From assembly GCF_001423885.1 (NCBI RefSeq), contig NZ_LMPP01000007.1, forward strand, positions 37,659 to 101,658: a stretch of 64,000 nt of DNA, given 5' to 3'. Positions 52,349-60,650 of the stretch are shown one piece after another (within the stretch, counting starts at the first letter, position 1; each line of letters begins with the position of its first letter). Position numbers and translations under genes: made by a program. This stretch comes from Rathayibacter sp. Leaf185. Its GTDB lineage: Bacteria; Actinomycetota; Actinomycetes; Actinomycetales; Microbacteriaceae. A model generated the notes under the pieces. It saw nothing but the letters and a program-made list of their open reading frames with translations. It was not told the DNA's origin and searched no databases.

Positions 52349-52513
52349 ATGGCAAACGTGTTGAAGTTCGTCGGAAAGGCATTCGTGATCGTCTTCCGCC
52401 TTCTGGGCGCGGCGGTGTCCGCGGGACTCGCCGCTCTGGGCGTGGGCAGCTTCCAGCAGCCCAACCCCGGACCGCCTCCGTCCTCTACGGAGAACCGCGA
52501 GTATCGGCCGTAA
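52349..52513 (+). CDS. Small membrane protein, 54 aa
   Basis: ATG at 52349 gives MANVLKFVGKAFVIVFRLLG with one transmembrane segment (~11-33), then a Pro/Asn/Ser-rich tail. GGAAAG lies upstream. Convergent with the ssb gene. Probably genuine; function unknown. Confidence 0.45.
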   Translation: MANVLKFVGKAFVIVFRLLGAAVSAGLAALGVGSFQQPNPGPPPSSTENREYRP

Positions 52514-52561
52514 GACGGCGAACTCTGCGGCGGATGGCGGAGTATCTCGGACGACCGAGTC

Positions 52562-52948
52562 CTACTCGGCCGCGGGGGCGGCGCTGCGGCGGGGTGCGCG
52601 CTGGGTGGTTGTGGTGACGACGGCGGTCGCGCGGGTGAGGTTGGGGCCGATGGCGTCGGCTTCGAGGACGCGGCCGGTGCGGCGGTTCTCGCCGTCGCCC
52701 CAGGCGACGGTGCGCTCGTAGCCGACGACGATTACGGCGTCTCCCTTGTGGAGGGAGGCGAGCACGTGCTCGCCGAGTTCGAACTTCGCTTCCACGTAGT
52801 GCGTGGTCGGGGCGTCGTGCGGGGTCCACTCCCCCGCGCGGTATTCGCCGGTGTTCTCGATGACGCGCAGCTTCACGATCTGCACGCGGCCCGCCTGCAC
52901 GGCCTCGGGGTCGGCGGCGAGGTTGCCGGTGATGGTCCTGGTGCTCAT
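52562..52948 (-). CDS. ssb: Single-stranded DNA-binding protein
   Basis: A 128-residue OB-fold protein: MSTRTITGNLAADPEAVQAG, KFELGEHVLASLHKGDAVIV and VGYERTVAWGDGENRRTGRV. Shorter and more diverged than chromosomal SSB, lacking an acidic tail, as usual for plasmid versions. ATG at 52948 with GGAGA upstream overlaps the preceding frame's stop. It likely protects ssDNA during transfer or replication. Confidence 0.8.
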   Translation of the reverse strand: MSTRTITGNLAADPEAVQAGRVQIVKLRVIENTGEYRAGEWTPHDAPTTHYVEAKFELGEHVLASLHKGDAVIVVGYERTVAWGDGENRRTGRVLEADAIGPNLTRATAVVTTTTQRAPRRSAAPAAE

Positions 52949-53286
52949 CTGTCGTCTCCTGCTCGTGCGGTTGGTGGGTCCCGTCGACGTCGACGGGTTC
53001 TCGGTCGCGGCCGCGGCCGCCGGGGTGTCGGTAGGGGGTGTCTCGATGCCCCAGGACGCCAGAGCGTCGCGGCGGGTGACTTCCACGGGCGGCTCGGACA
53101 GCGCTCTGCGCTGTCCGAGCTCGGCGCGAGTGACGGTGAGGTCCGGGACGCGGCGCTCGTCGCCGTAGGCGAGGCGGTAGAGCCGGTCGGCCTCGTTCTC
53201 CAGCCAGTCGACTTCGCCTTGCCGGTCGGCCTGTCCGGCGAGGTACCCGCCCGGTAGTCGTCGCCGGTGATGTTCGGGCCGGTCAT
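52945..53286 (-). pseudogene. Hypothetical gene with an apparent frameshift
   Basis: The ATG at 53286 overlaps the nrdH-like stop and reads MTGPNITGDDYRAG, after which this frame turns into Ser/Pro/Arg-rich sequence. The -1 frame continues naturally (YLAGQADRQGEVDWLENEAD; LYRLAYGDERRVPDLTVT), so one base appears missing near 53245-53250 (run CGGGCGGGT on the coding strand). The original frame regains the ATGA overlap with ssb, while the shifted frame runs into ssb without a stop. Sequencing error, pseudogene or programmed frameshift are all possible. Confidence 0.5.
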
Positions 53287-53510
53287 GCGGCGTGCTTCTC
53301 GATGAGGTCGGGGCGAAAGCCCGACCAGTGGTCCTGGTCGCTCGCGACGACCACGGGGGCGGCGGAGTAGCCCAGCTCCTCCGTGACGTACGCGAGCGCT
53401 GCGGGGTTGGTCGTGATGTCGACGGTGGTGTACTCGATGCCCTTCTTCTCGAGCACCCGGTAGGTCATGGTGCACTGCACGCACGACGGCTTCGAGTAGA
53501 CGGTGAGCAT
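53283..53510 (-). CDS. NrdH-like glutaredoxin
   Basis: A 75-residue thioredoxin-fold protein, MLTVYSKPSCVQCTMTYRVL with the redox motif CVQC, and GYSAAPVVVASDQDHWSGFR, the NrdH-type cis-Pro region. NrdH supplies electrons to class Ib ribonucleotide reductase. ATG at 53510 shares one base with the upstream stop (TGATG). Plasmid copies of this gene are common in actinobacteria. Confidence 0.85.
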   Translation of the reverse strand: MLTVYSKPSCVQCTMTYRVLEKKGIEYTTVDITTNPAALAYVTEELGYSAAPVVVASDQDHWSGFRPDLIEKHAA

Positions 53511-53770
53511 CAGTCGTCCCACCGGTCGCCGCGATGCGGGTCGTGCTCGTCGTTGACCGGGGACCAGGCGTGCAGCTCGGCCCACTTCTCGGCGGCGTCA
53601 ACGTGTCCGGCCTGGGTGAGGAGGTCGATGATGCCCGTCGCGCGCCAGCACGGCAGCGTCGGAGCGATCGCTTCCGTGACTGCCGGGTCGGAGAGCGTGG
53701 CCGCGAAGGCCGCGACGGCCGCCTGGTAGGTCGCCGCCGGGTCGGGCGTGGTCTGCTGCTGCTCGCTCAT
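53510..53770 (-). CDS. Hypothetical helical protein, 86 aa
   Basis: An 86-residue acidic protein, Ala-rich with three or four predicted helices (AVAAFAATLSDPAVTEAI; ATGIIDLLTQAGHVDAAEKW). It resembles the next upstream protein in layout (LAGLLRAFGRDEAADLWI), so the two may be old duplicates. Overlaps both neighbours, so it is in the same operon. Confidence 0.6.
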   Translation of the reverse strand: MSEQQQTTPDPAATYQAAVAAFAATLSDPAVTEAIAPTLPCWRATGIIDLLTQAGHVDAAEKWAELHAWSPVNDEHDPHRGDRWDD

Positions 53771-54024
53771 CGGTGAGTTCCTTCCGGAGTGTGGGCGTCA
53801 CCCTCGTCGTCGTCGCTCGCGTGCTCCGCGATCCACAGGTCCGCGGCCTCATCTCGTCCGAATGCTCGCAGGAGTCCGGCCAGCGCGTCGACCTCGGCGC
53901 AGCTGAGTCGCACGGCCAACTCATCGGCGGTGTCTCCGTGGGAGAACACGGACGCGAACTCGGCCACCGCGCCCCAGAGGGTCGGCTCCTCGGCCGCGGG
54001 GCTGGTGGTGATGGTGTCGGACAT
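53767..54024 (-). CDS. Hypothetical helical protein, 85 aa
   Basis: An 85-residue acidic helical protein (AVAEFASVFSHGDTADELAV; LLRAFGRDEAADLWIAEH). The ATG at 54024 is chosen by the conserved-looking start and GGAG upstream. Overlaps the next gene by 4 nt. Function unknown. Confidence 0.6.
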   Translation of the reverse strand: MSDTITTSPAAEEPTLWGAVAEFASVFSHGDTADELAVRLSCAEVDALAGLLRAFGRDEAADLWIAEHASDDDEGDAHTPEGTHR

Positions 54025-54052
54025 GGCGTTTGCTCCTCGGTGATGGTGCGGG

Positions 54053-54253
54053 TCAGGATTCGGTGCGGGTGAGGGTGTCCACGAACATGACACCCTCGGG
54101 GCCGGGGATCGTGGCGGTGTGTGCCAGCGCCCACCCGCCCCGTGCCAGACCTGAGAGGTCGACGTCGCGCTCGGCGATCCGGCGCAACTGGCTCTGCATC
54201 CCGTCCTCGTTCGCGGCCGGGACGAAGGTGCTGACGGTGGTGATCTGCTGCAT
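54053..54253 (-). CDS. Hypothetical small protein, 66 aa
   Basis: A 66-residue protein (MQQITTVSTFVPAANEDGMQ; LARGGWALAHTATIPGPEGV). AGGAAGA lies 2-8 nt before the ATG at 54253; an ATG at 54271 is possible. First gene of the leftward operon towards ssb; a promoter-like TTGACA and a palindromic repeat lie upstream. Confidence 0.6.
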   Translation of the reverse strand: MQQITTVSTFVPAANEDGMQSQLRRIAERDVDLSGLARGGWALAHTATIPGPEGVMFVDTLTRTES

Positions 54254-54283
54254 GTTCTTCCTCTTCCTCATCGTTTTTTTGCC

Positions 54284-54310
54284 GTGATTCTCAATCAGGT
54301 TTGTCAAGCC
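54284..54310 (-). promoter_or_regulatory. Promoter-like box upstream of the ssb operon
   Basis: On the minus strand TTGACA is followed by AACCTGATTGAGAATC, containing the dyad GATT-GAG-AATC; just upstream is a hairpin AGCCAG/CTGGCT. The same block recurs at the right edge of the window (63947-64000), so it is a conserved unit. No convincing -10 box is seen. Confidence 0.45.
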
Positions 54311-54353
54311 AGCGGGGGTGGTCTGGCTCGCCTGTTCTTCCTTCTCTCCCAGC

Positions 54354-54555
54354 GTTTTTTTGCCTGGAAGGCACGTAGTGCCGAGCAGAGGCGGAGGCGG
54401 GAGCGCAACCCGGAGGGCGGCGGAGGAGAGGTTGTCGGCGCGATGTGAGGGAGCGCAGCGACCGCGTGGCGGGAACCTCGGAGGAGCCGGCCGCGCAGCG
54501 GCTTGCGTGGACGCCGCAGGCCCGTACGCTGCCGAAGGCTTCCAGGCAAAAATGC
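54354..54555 (-). repeat. Long imperfect palindromic leader repeat R6, second type
   Basis: A 202-bp element with inverted ends CGTTTTTTTGCCTGGAAGGC (54354-54373) and GGCTTCCAGGCAAAAATGCG (54536-54555). The loop carries GATGTGAGGGAGCGCAGCGA, as in R1. The ends differ from the R2-R5 type, but the layout is the same. From 54556 to 55002 I see no gene I can support. Confidence 0.7.
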
Positions 54556-55002
54556 GCGCAGCGCACACCACAGCGCCGACCGAGGTCGGCGTCTGCTTGC
54601 TCGCGGAGACTTCCGCCGAGGGGGTTCGATCGGCCAGAGGACGAGCCTCTACTGGGAGGCTGTCTGCTCTTGAGCAGGAGCGCGCCGAGTGGCGTCCGCC
54701 TCGTGGCGATACAGCGAAGCCCGATCCCACCTGACGAGGTGGCCCGGATCCTCAGCAGTACGGCCGCGGGTACCGTTCCCTGGCGGTCTGCGTGCTCGTT
54801 CGCCTCGGTCTGCGCGGGGATGGAGAGCAGCGCGCTGCCTCGGGCCTTCACGCGAAGGAGCGCGCAACGGATCGTCGCTCTCGCTGAAGCCGCCCGCCGC
54901 GCGGATGCTCTCCCAGCGATCTTCTCGCCTCGTTGAACGTCCGCGACTGCTGTGTCGTGTCCTCGGTGGGACCACCTCGGCCCCCGCACTACAGGAGGCA
55001 TC

Positions 55003-55530
55003 ATGCTCAAGCGAATCGCGACCACTGTGACCACTGCGGCGTTCGCCGCCGTCCTTCTCGCCGGATGCTCGACGGCCGCCGGCTCGGCCGCCTCGTCGGA
55101 AGCGCCGGCCGACAGCCCTTCCGCCACCGCCTCCGCCTCCGCTGAGACGGCGGCTCTCACGACGGCGTCCTCGCCGCTGGGCGAGATCATCACGGACGAG
55201 GCCGGCTCCACCGTCTACACGTTCACGAAGGACACGCAGAACTCGGGCAGCAGCAGCTGCTACGACGAGTGCGCCACGACCTGGCCGGCCGTGTCGGCGT
55301 CCAGCACGACCGCCGCGGATGGGATCACCGGAGAGGTCGGCTCGATCACGCGCACCGACGGGACGACCCAGCTGACCGTCGACGGATGGCCGGTCTACCG
55401 GTTCGCGAAGGACACCGCACCGGGCCAGGTCAACGGGCAGGGTGTGAAGGACGCCTGGTACGTCCTCCTCCCTGACGGCACGATGAACAAGGAAGCTGCG
55501 GGCATGAGCACCGCCACCCCGGCGTCCTGA
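55003..55530 (+). CDS. Lipoprotein with secreted-repeat (Y-x-F-x-x-D) domains
   Basis: A 175-residue lipoprotein (lipobox LLAGC) with a Ser/Ala linker and two repeats of the secreted-repeat family: TVYTFTKDTQNSGSSSCYDE and WPVYRFAKDTAPGQVNG. AGGAGG precedes the ATG by 4 nt. Family function is unknown; in actinobacteria such genes often sit beside ECF sigma/anti-sigma pairs, as here. Confidence 0.85.
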   Translation: MLKRIATTVTTAAFAAVLLAGCSTAAGSAASSEAPADSPSATASASAETAALTTASSPLGEIITDEAGSTVYTFTKDTQNSGSSSCYDECATTWPAVSASSTTAADGITGEVGSITRTDGTTQLTVDGWPVYRFAKDTAPGQVNGQGVKDAWYVLLPDGTMNKEAAGMSTATPAS

Positions 55531-55536
55531 TGCGAC

Positions 55537-55583
55537 GGCGACCCGTCCCCGCGCAGCGAAGCGCATCGCCCGGACGGGTCGCC
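55537..55583 (+). terminator. Terminator between lipoprotein and sigma genes
   Basis: GGCGACCCGTCC (55537-55548) and GGACGGGTCGCC (55572-55583), perfect 12-bp stem. Confidence 0.75.
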
Positions 55584-55670
55584 GGTTCTCGACAGGCAAG
55601 GACCGGAAGGGATGACCCGCAGTGATCGGAGCAACCGAGATGACGGAGTGCGCCGTGGCGCTTCGAGGCG

Positions 55671-56189
55671 GTGAGCACTGTGCCCCGCCCCGTCGATGAG
55701 CTCCTGGCGGCGCTGTACGAGAGTCACGGCCCGGCGTTGCGGCGATTCGTGCAGAACCTCACTCGGAACGCGGCGCTGACGGAGGACGTCGTGCAGGAGA
55801 CGATGGTCCGGGCCTGGCAGCGCCCGCAGGTCCTCGAACGCGACGCCGACGCCGCGCGCGCGTGGCTGTTCACCGTCGCCCGCAACCTCGTCATCGACGA
55901 CGCCCGCTCCGCTCGGAGCCGACGCGAAGTGCCGGCGAAGGACGAGGACGGCGGCGGCGCCGTCCCCGATCGCACCGACGCGGTCCTGGACAGCATCCTC
56001 GTCGCCGACGCTCTCGCCTCGCTGTCGGTGGAGCATCGTCGGATCGTGGTGGACGCGTACTTCCTCGGACACACCGTCCCCGAGATCGCCCGCCGGCACT
56101 CCATCCCCGAGGGAACAGCGAAATCTCGATTGCACTACGGACTGCGCGGACTGCGACTGGCTCTGCAGGAAAGGGGCGTCACCCGATGA
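55671..56189 (+). CDS. ECF RNA polymerase sigma factor (SigK/SigL-like)
   Basis: A 172-residue ECF sigma factor. Region 2 reads GPALRRFVQNLTRNAALTED, AWLFTVARNLVIDDARS; region 4 reads LASLSVEHRRIVVDAYFLGH, IARRHSIPEGTAKSRLHYGL. GTG start. Overlaps the anti-sigma gene (ATGA), the standard arrangement. It probably controls the neighbouring lipoprotein and OsmC genes. Confidence 0.9.
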   Translation: MSTVPRPVDELLAALYESHGPALRRFVQNLTRNAALTEDVVQETMVRAWQRPQVLERDADAARAWLFTVARNLVIDDARSARSRREVPAKDEDGGGAVPDRTDAVLDSILVADALASLSVEHRRIVVDAYFLGHTVPEIARRHSIPEGTAKSRLHYGLRGLRLALQERGVTR

Positions 56190-56896
56190 ACGACCACCAC
56201 GGAAGCTCTGCGACGGAGGACGAGTACCGCGACTGGGACGCGTCCTACGTCCTCGGCGCTCTCCCCGCGGATCAGCGACTCGAGTACGAGCAGCACCTCA
56301 GCGGCTGCGCGGCCTGCCGCGCGGCCGTGGCAGAGCTGGCAGGACTGCCCGGCATCGTCGGTCGGCTCTCCGTCGAGGACGCTCTCGCCATCAGCGCATC
56401 GGACGACGGCGAGGACGCGCCGCCCTCCCCGGTGACGCTGCCCGCCATCGCTCACCGTGTCCGGACGCGCCGACGTCGGCGCCGGCTGGTGACGTCCCTC
56501 GCCGTCGCGGCCGCCGTCACCGCCTCCGTCTTCGGAGGCGTCGCTCTCGGCACGGGCATCGCGGGTGCTCCCGTGGCGAGCGAGGCGACCCTCGAACCGA
56601 TGGACCCGATCGCGGACGATCCCGCTCTCGCTGCGGACATCCAGGTCGAGGGGAAGCCGTGGGGCACCCGGCTGGAGTGGAGCTGCACCTACAGTGGTGA
56701 TGCGCCCGCCGACGCGGAGTACGAACTCGTGATCACCCGCACAGACGGCAGCACGATCACCGTCGCCACCTGGACGGCGGCCGGGCAGCGCGCCGTCGAC
56801 CTGGCGGCGTCCACGGGCATCGCCCGGTCGGAGATCACCGGCGTCGACATCAGGGTCCGCGGCACGAACTCCCCCCTCGTCCGCACCGACACCTGA
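56186..56896 (+). CDS. Anti-sigma factor with zinc-finger (ZAS-like) domain
   Basis: A 236-residue protein with an N-terminal H-x3-C-x2-C motif (EYEQHLSGCAACRA), one transmembrane segment (~98-120) and an extracytoplasmic RskA/RslA-like domain. It would hold the sigma factor at the membrane until a signal, possibly redox via the zinc site, releases it. Confidence 0.85.
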   Translation: MNDHHGSSATEDEYRDWDASYVLGALPADQRLEYEQHLSGCAACRAAVAELAGLPGIVGRLSVEDALAISASDDGEDAPPSPVTLPAIAHRVRTRRRRRRLVTSLAVAAAVTASVFGGVALGTGIAGAPVASEATLEPMDPIADDPALAADIQVEGKPWGTRLEWSCTYSGDAPADAEYELVITRTDGSTITVATWTAAGQRAVDLAASTGIARSEITGVDIRVRGTNSPLVRTDT

Positions 56897-56964
56897 GACA
56901 CCGCCCACCCGCAGGAGACACCGGCACTGCCCGCGGTGCCGCGGACACAGGACAGGAGCAGACC

Positions 56965-57423
56965 ATGAGCACCGAGACCACACCGCTGCACATCACCCGC
57001 GAGGGCCCGAGAAGCTTCATCGGCCGCAACGCGCGAGGAGCCGAGGTCCGCATCGGCGGGTCGGACGCCGACGGCGTGTTCTCGCCCGGCGAGCTGCTGC
57101 ACCTCGCCCTCGCCGCCTGCGGCATGCTCTCCTCGGACCACCTCCTCGCCAGCCGACTCGGAGCCGACTTCGAAGCGACCACCGACATCACCGCGACCAA
57201 GCCCGAGGGTGAGGACCGCTACGACTCCATCACCGCCGTGATCCGCGCCGACCTGTCGGCGCTCGATCCCGAGCGGATCGCCTCACTGTCCGAACGCACC
57301 CACCGGGCCGTGGATCGCCAGTGCACCGTCGGCCACACGCTCGAGCACGGCGCGGCGTACACCGTCGACGTCGTGGACGACCCGGCCGCTCCCGCCAGCG
57401 GTCCGAGGACGGGGACCGTCTGA
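56965..57423 (+). CDS. OsmC/Ohr family peroxidase-like protein
   Basis: A 152-residue OsmC-type protein. LALAACGMLSSDHLLAS supplies the first Cys and HRAVDRQCTVGHTLEHG the second. Such proteins reduce organic hydroperoxides. Following a sigma/anti-sigma pair, it may be part of an oxidative-stress regulon. GACAGGAG upstream of the ATG. Confidence 0.85.
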   Translation: MSTETTPLHITREGPRSFIGRNARGAEVRIGGSDADGVFSPGELLHLALAACGMLSSDHLLASRLGADFEATTDITATKPEGEDRYDSITAVIRADLSALDPERIASLSERTHRAVDRQCTVGHTLEHGAAYTVDVVDDPAAPASGPRTGTV

Positions 57424-57489
57424 GATCAGCGCCTCATCGGTCACGACGACCGGTGCCGACCGAGCCGCGGACGTCTCCCTTCAGTGCCG

Positions 57490-58056
57490 TCAGTCTGCGA
57501 TTCGCCGACCGGATCCGAGACGATTCGCGAGGCGGAGCGCGTTCACGGAGCGGAGGTGCTGGTCGGCGCGGTGACGTCCGTTGGCCGATGAGGGGTGCGG
57601 TGCCGCGAGTACGGGGACGACACGGGGATCATCGTGCAGGGTCAGATAGCGCATGACCCCGTCGAGCGCCACGGTCCCGTAGGTGACGACGGCGCCGAGC
57701 GCGGGCAGCAGCTCCAGCAGCTCACCGAGCGCGAGCCGACCCTCCTCGATGTCCGCGGGGCGGACGCGGCCAGGGATCTCCCACGGGATGAGGTTCCATC
57801 GGAGGTAGTGGTCGCGGGAGAGTCCGGACTCGATTCGGGCCGCCCGGAACGCGGCGGCGGTGGGCCCGAGGTTGTCCTCGCTGCAGACGGCAGCGGATCC
57901 CGCGGCGATCGTCCGAGGGCCGGGTGACTGCATCAGCACCAGGACGCGACTGGCGGTGCCGCCGGAGCAGGGATCGAAGCCCGGAACGAAGCGTCCGGTC
58001 GCGTCCGCGGTACTCCGCCAGGTCTCGGCGAGGGCGTTCAGGCTTCGGACATCCAC
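57490..58056 (-). CDS. Uracil-DNA glycosylase family protein
   Basis: A 188-residue protein of the UDG superfamily (FDPCSGGTASRVLVLMQSPG; RWNLIPWEIPG; APHPSSANGRH, the latter fitting motif 2). The exact UDG family is uncertain. It lies 18 nt from the end of the TDT transporter gene, same direction. Confidence 0.75.
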   Translation of the reverse strand: MDVRSLNALAETWRSTADATGRFVPGFDPCSGGTASRVLVLMQSPGPRTIAAGSAAVCSEDNLGPTAAAFRAARIESGLSRDHYLRWNLIPWEIPGRVRPADIEEGRLALGELLELLPALGAVVTYGTVALDGVMRYLTLHDDPRVVPVLAAPHPSSANGRHRADQHLRSVNALRLANRLGSGRRIAD

Positions 58057-58074
58057 GATGGTCCTCGATCCCGG

Positions 58075-59235
58075 TCAGGCCGGTCGCGGTGGTGCGAGCA
58101 GGGTGCCGCGGATCACGGAACCGTGGAAGGTGCGGGCGGCGACGAAGATCCACGCGGCGACCAGGCCGACGTAGTAGAGCACGGCGAGACCGGCGACGAC
58201 CGTGAGACCGGAGTGCAGGGCGAGGCCGTTCAGTCCGGTGACGCAGGTGCCGACGGGGAACGTGAACGACCACCACGTCAGGCTGAACGGCAGGTGCTTC
58301 TTCGCGGTGCGGAGGGTGATCGCGAGGGCGATGACGGTCCAGAGCAGTGCGAAGCCGAGCATCGCGAAGCCGTACACCAGAGCCACGACCAGCAGTGCAC
58401 GCGCCGTGCCGGCGTCCACGACGGTGGGCGCGTTCGAGGCGAGCAGATTCACAGCGGTGATCGACTGTCCGACCGGACCGAGGACGATCCACAGCGTCGG
58501 CACCATCCCCGCCGCTCCGACCTTGTGCTGCGCGAGCCGGTTCCAGATCAGGGTGATCACCACCAGCGACGCGACCAGGCTGAGGCCGAAGAAGCCGTAG
58601 CAGGACCACAGGAGCGTCTCCCGCGCTTGCCCGGCGGGCGCGTACGGCAGCAGCAGTGCGCCGGTGGAAGCGGACACCATCGGCGGAACGATCGGCATCA
58701 GCCAGCCGCCGAACGCCGAATCGGGCTTGTTCTCGTGCCGGGTGAACGCGAGGTAGGGCACCAGGACCGCCGTCACCAGCCCGCCGAGAGTCCCCGCACC
58801 CCAGAGCACCCAGTCGATGGCGACAGCGGCGGGCAGGCCGATCCAGTCCTTGCCGAGGAGGAGGGTCCCCGCGCCGACGGTGAGGAACGCCATCGGCGGC
58901 GCGCCGTAGAAGTGCGAGAGGACCGGATTCAGGTGGTGCCTCATCGCTGTACCGCGGTAGCGGACCCAGTGCAGCCCGGTCGCGACCGTCAGCGCGACGA
59001 GCAGCAGCGCGGCGATCGCCCAGACGACGGTGGCCCCGGTGCGGAGTCCGGGGAACTGGAGGGGCAGGGACGCGGCGGCGACCGCGACGATGCCGGTGCC
59101 CATGATCGACGCGAACCAGTTCGGCGTCAGGTTCGACACGATCAGTCCCGGATGCTCCAGCTCCCGGAACAAGCGCCTCGACCGCGGAGGATGCCCGATC
59201 GAGGAAGATGCGCGGGCGGGGGAGAGAGTTGTCAT
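58075..59235 (-). CDS. TDT family (TehA/Mae1/SLAC1-like) transporter
   Basis: A 386-residue protein with ten transmembrane segments. NWFASIMGTGIVAVAAASLP near residue 35 is typical of tellurite-resistance/dicarboxylate (TDT) transporters. The ATG at 59235 is chosen because homologous-looking sequence begins there and GGAG is close. Divergent from a LysR gene that probably regulates it. Substrate (sulfite, malate, tellurite or other) is unknown. Confidence 0.8.
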   Translation of the reverse strand: MTTLSPARASSSIGHPPRSRRLFRELEHPGLIVSNLTPNWFASIMGTGIVAVAAASLPLQFPGLRTGATVVWAIAALLLVALTVATGLHWVRYRGTAMRHHLNPVLSHFYGAPPMAFLTVGAGTLLLGKDWIGLPAAVAIDWVLWGAGTLGGLVTAVLVPYLAFTRHENKPDSAFGGWLMPIVPPMVSASTGALLLPYAPAGQARETLLWSCYGFFGLSLVASLVVITLIWNRLAQHKVGAAGMVPTLWIVLGPVGQSITAVNLLASNAPTVVDAGTARALLVVALVYGFAMLGFALLWTVIALAITLRTAKKHLPFSLTWWSFTFPVGTCVTGLNGLALHSGLTVVAGLAVLYYVGLVAAWIFVAARTFHGSVIRGTLLAPPRPA

Positions 59236-59298
59236 GACTCCAGCCTGAGCATCGCCGTCACCAGCCGATACAGCGATCGTGTTGGCGGGGCACAATGA

Positions 59299-60210
59299 GT
59301 GCTTGTGGCGACGCGGCGATTGACGGACCGGATCCTGGATCTCGACACGCTGGAGGTGCTCGAACGCATCGCCGAGGCGGGCTCGCTCTCCCGCGCCGCC
59401 GAAGCCCTCGGCGTCACCCAGCAGGCCGTCTCGGCGCGTCTGCGGGTCGCGGAGCGCGCCATCGGGCAGCCGCTCGTGCGCCGCTCTCCGACCGGGTCCC
59501 TGATGACCGACGCGGGCCGGCTCGTGCTCGAGCTGGCCGGCCCGGTCCTCGAGGCGTCCCGCCGCCTCGAGGCGGGCGCGGCAGCACTGCGACAGCCGAC
59601 CGGCTCACTGGTCCTCGCGGCGTCGCAGACGATCGCCGAACTGCTGCTCCCCCGCTGGCTCCTCGAATTCCGACAGCGCACACCCGAGGTGAGTGTGCAG
59701 CTGATCGCCGGCAATTCAGCCACGGTCACCGAGCTCGTGCGATCCGGTGCGGCGCAGCTCGGATTCGTCGAGACTCCGGCGTCCACGGCCACGCTCTCCT
59801 CTCACGTGGTCACGGAGGACGAACTCGCTGTCGTCGTCGCACCGGACCATCCCTGGGCACGCGCGGCGAGTATCAGCGCCGAGGACTTGGCCGGGACCGC
59901 ACTGCTGACACGAGAGGAAGGCTCCGGCACCCGGACGACCCTCGAAGCATGGCTCCACGACGCCGGGCTCGCACCCACGACTCCCGCCGCGATCCTGGAG
60001 ACGACGGCGATCATCCGAGCGAACGCCCGCGCCGGCATCGCGCCCGCCGTCATGAGCATCCTCACCGTCGAAGCAGATCTCGCCGCGCGCTCGCTGGTAC
60101 GAGTGCCCCTCCGCGGACCAGCACTCGTGCGACCTCTCCGCGCCATCTGGTCCGATCGCATCGGGTCGTCCGCGGCGGCGTTCCTGGAGATCGCGCACGA
60201 GATGCGCTGA
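59299..60210 (+). CDS. LysR family transcriptional regulator
   Basis: A 303-residue LysR protein: N-terminal HTH (AGSLSRAAEALGVTQQAVSA) and a C-terminal substrate-binding domain. GTG start at 59299 (or 59305). Divergent from the TDT transporter gene, with only ~60 bp between, the classic LysR arrangement, so it probably regulates that transporter. Confidence 0.9.
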   Translation: MLVATRRLTDRILDLDTLEVLERIAEAGSLSRAAEALGVTQQAVSARLRVAERAIGQPLVRRSPTGSLMTDAGRLVLELAGPVLEASRRLEAGAAALRQPTGSLVLAASQTIAELLLPRWLLEFRQRTPEVSVQLIAGNSATVTELVRSGAAQLGFVETPASTATLSSHVVTEDELAVVVAPDHPWARAASISAEDLAGTALLTREEGSGTRTTLEAWLHDAGLAPTTPAAILETTAIIRANARAGIAPAVMSILTVEADLAARSLVRVPLRGPALVRPLRAIWSDRIGSSAAAFLEIAHEMR

Positions 60211-60269
60211 CCGGTGCACGGCTCGTCGCAACGCCGATCACGCCAGCGGCCGTGTCTGCTCGAGCTGGA

Positions 60270-60476
60270 AGGCGGTTTTCCGCCTTAGCAACCGGAGGGC
60301 GCAGTGCAACCCGCAGGGCGAGGGGGGAGAGAGTTTCGGCGCGAAATAAGGGAGCGCAGCGACCGCGTGCTGAAAGTCTCGGAGGAGTCGGTGGCGCAGC
60401 CACTTGAACGGAGCCCGTAGGTAGCTACGACCGCAGCGAAGCGGAGGGAGCCGCCGAAGGCTTCACGGCAAAAAAG
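60270..60476 (-). repeat. Long leader repeat R7, second type, left end eroded
   Basis: The right end GCCGAAGGCTTCACGGCAAA matches R6 and R8. Inside, AAATAAGGGAGCGCAGCGAC combines the AAATAA of the R2-R5 loop with the GGGAGCGCAGCGACC of R1/R6. The left end is no longer a good inverted copy. It borders the cargo block that ends with the LysR gene. Confidence 0.65.
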
Positions 60477-60595
60477 GGTGTGAGCCCGCAGGGCGACCAA
60501 CGGCGGCCGGCGCAGCCGGTCGACCTCCGGGCGTCGCTCCGTCGACGCTGCGCGGGCGGAGCTCGCGCCCCGCCGCCGGCGGAACATCGGGGAGT

Positions 60596-60615
60596 GTGAG
60601 GGGGTCGCCCCTCAC
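60596..60615 (-). terminator. Module terminator hairpin after the 60651 gene
   Basis: GTGAGGGG-GTCG-CCCCTCAC, 36 nt beyond the stop at 60651, followed inward by a GGCCGGCCC stem. Confidence 0.75.
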
Positions 60616-60650
60616 GGGCCGGCCCGGTCCGGGGCGGCCCGCGCCCGCGC

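Noticed and set aside
54556..55002. Open frames between R6 and the lipoprotein gene
   Set aside because: Several short frames exist, but none has a ribosome site, recognisable domain or convincing composition; possibly decayed sequence.
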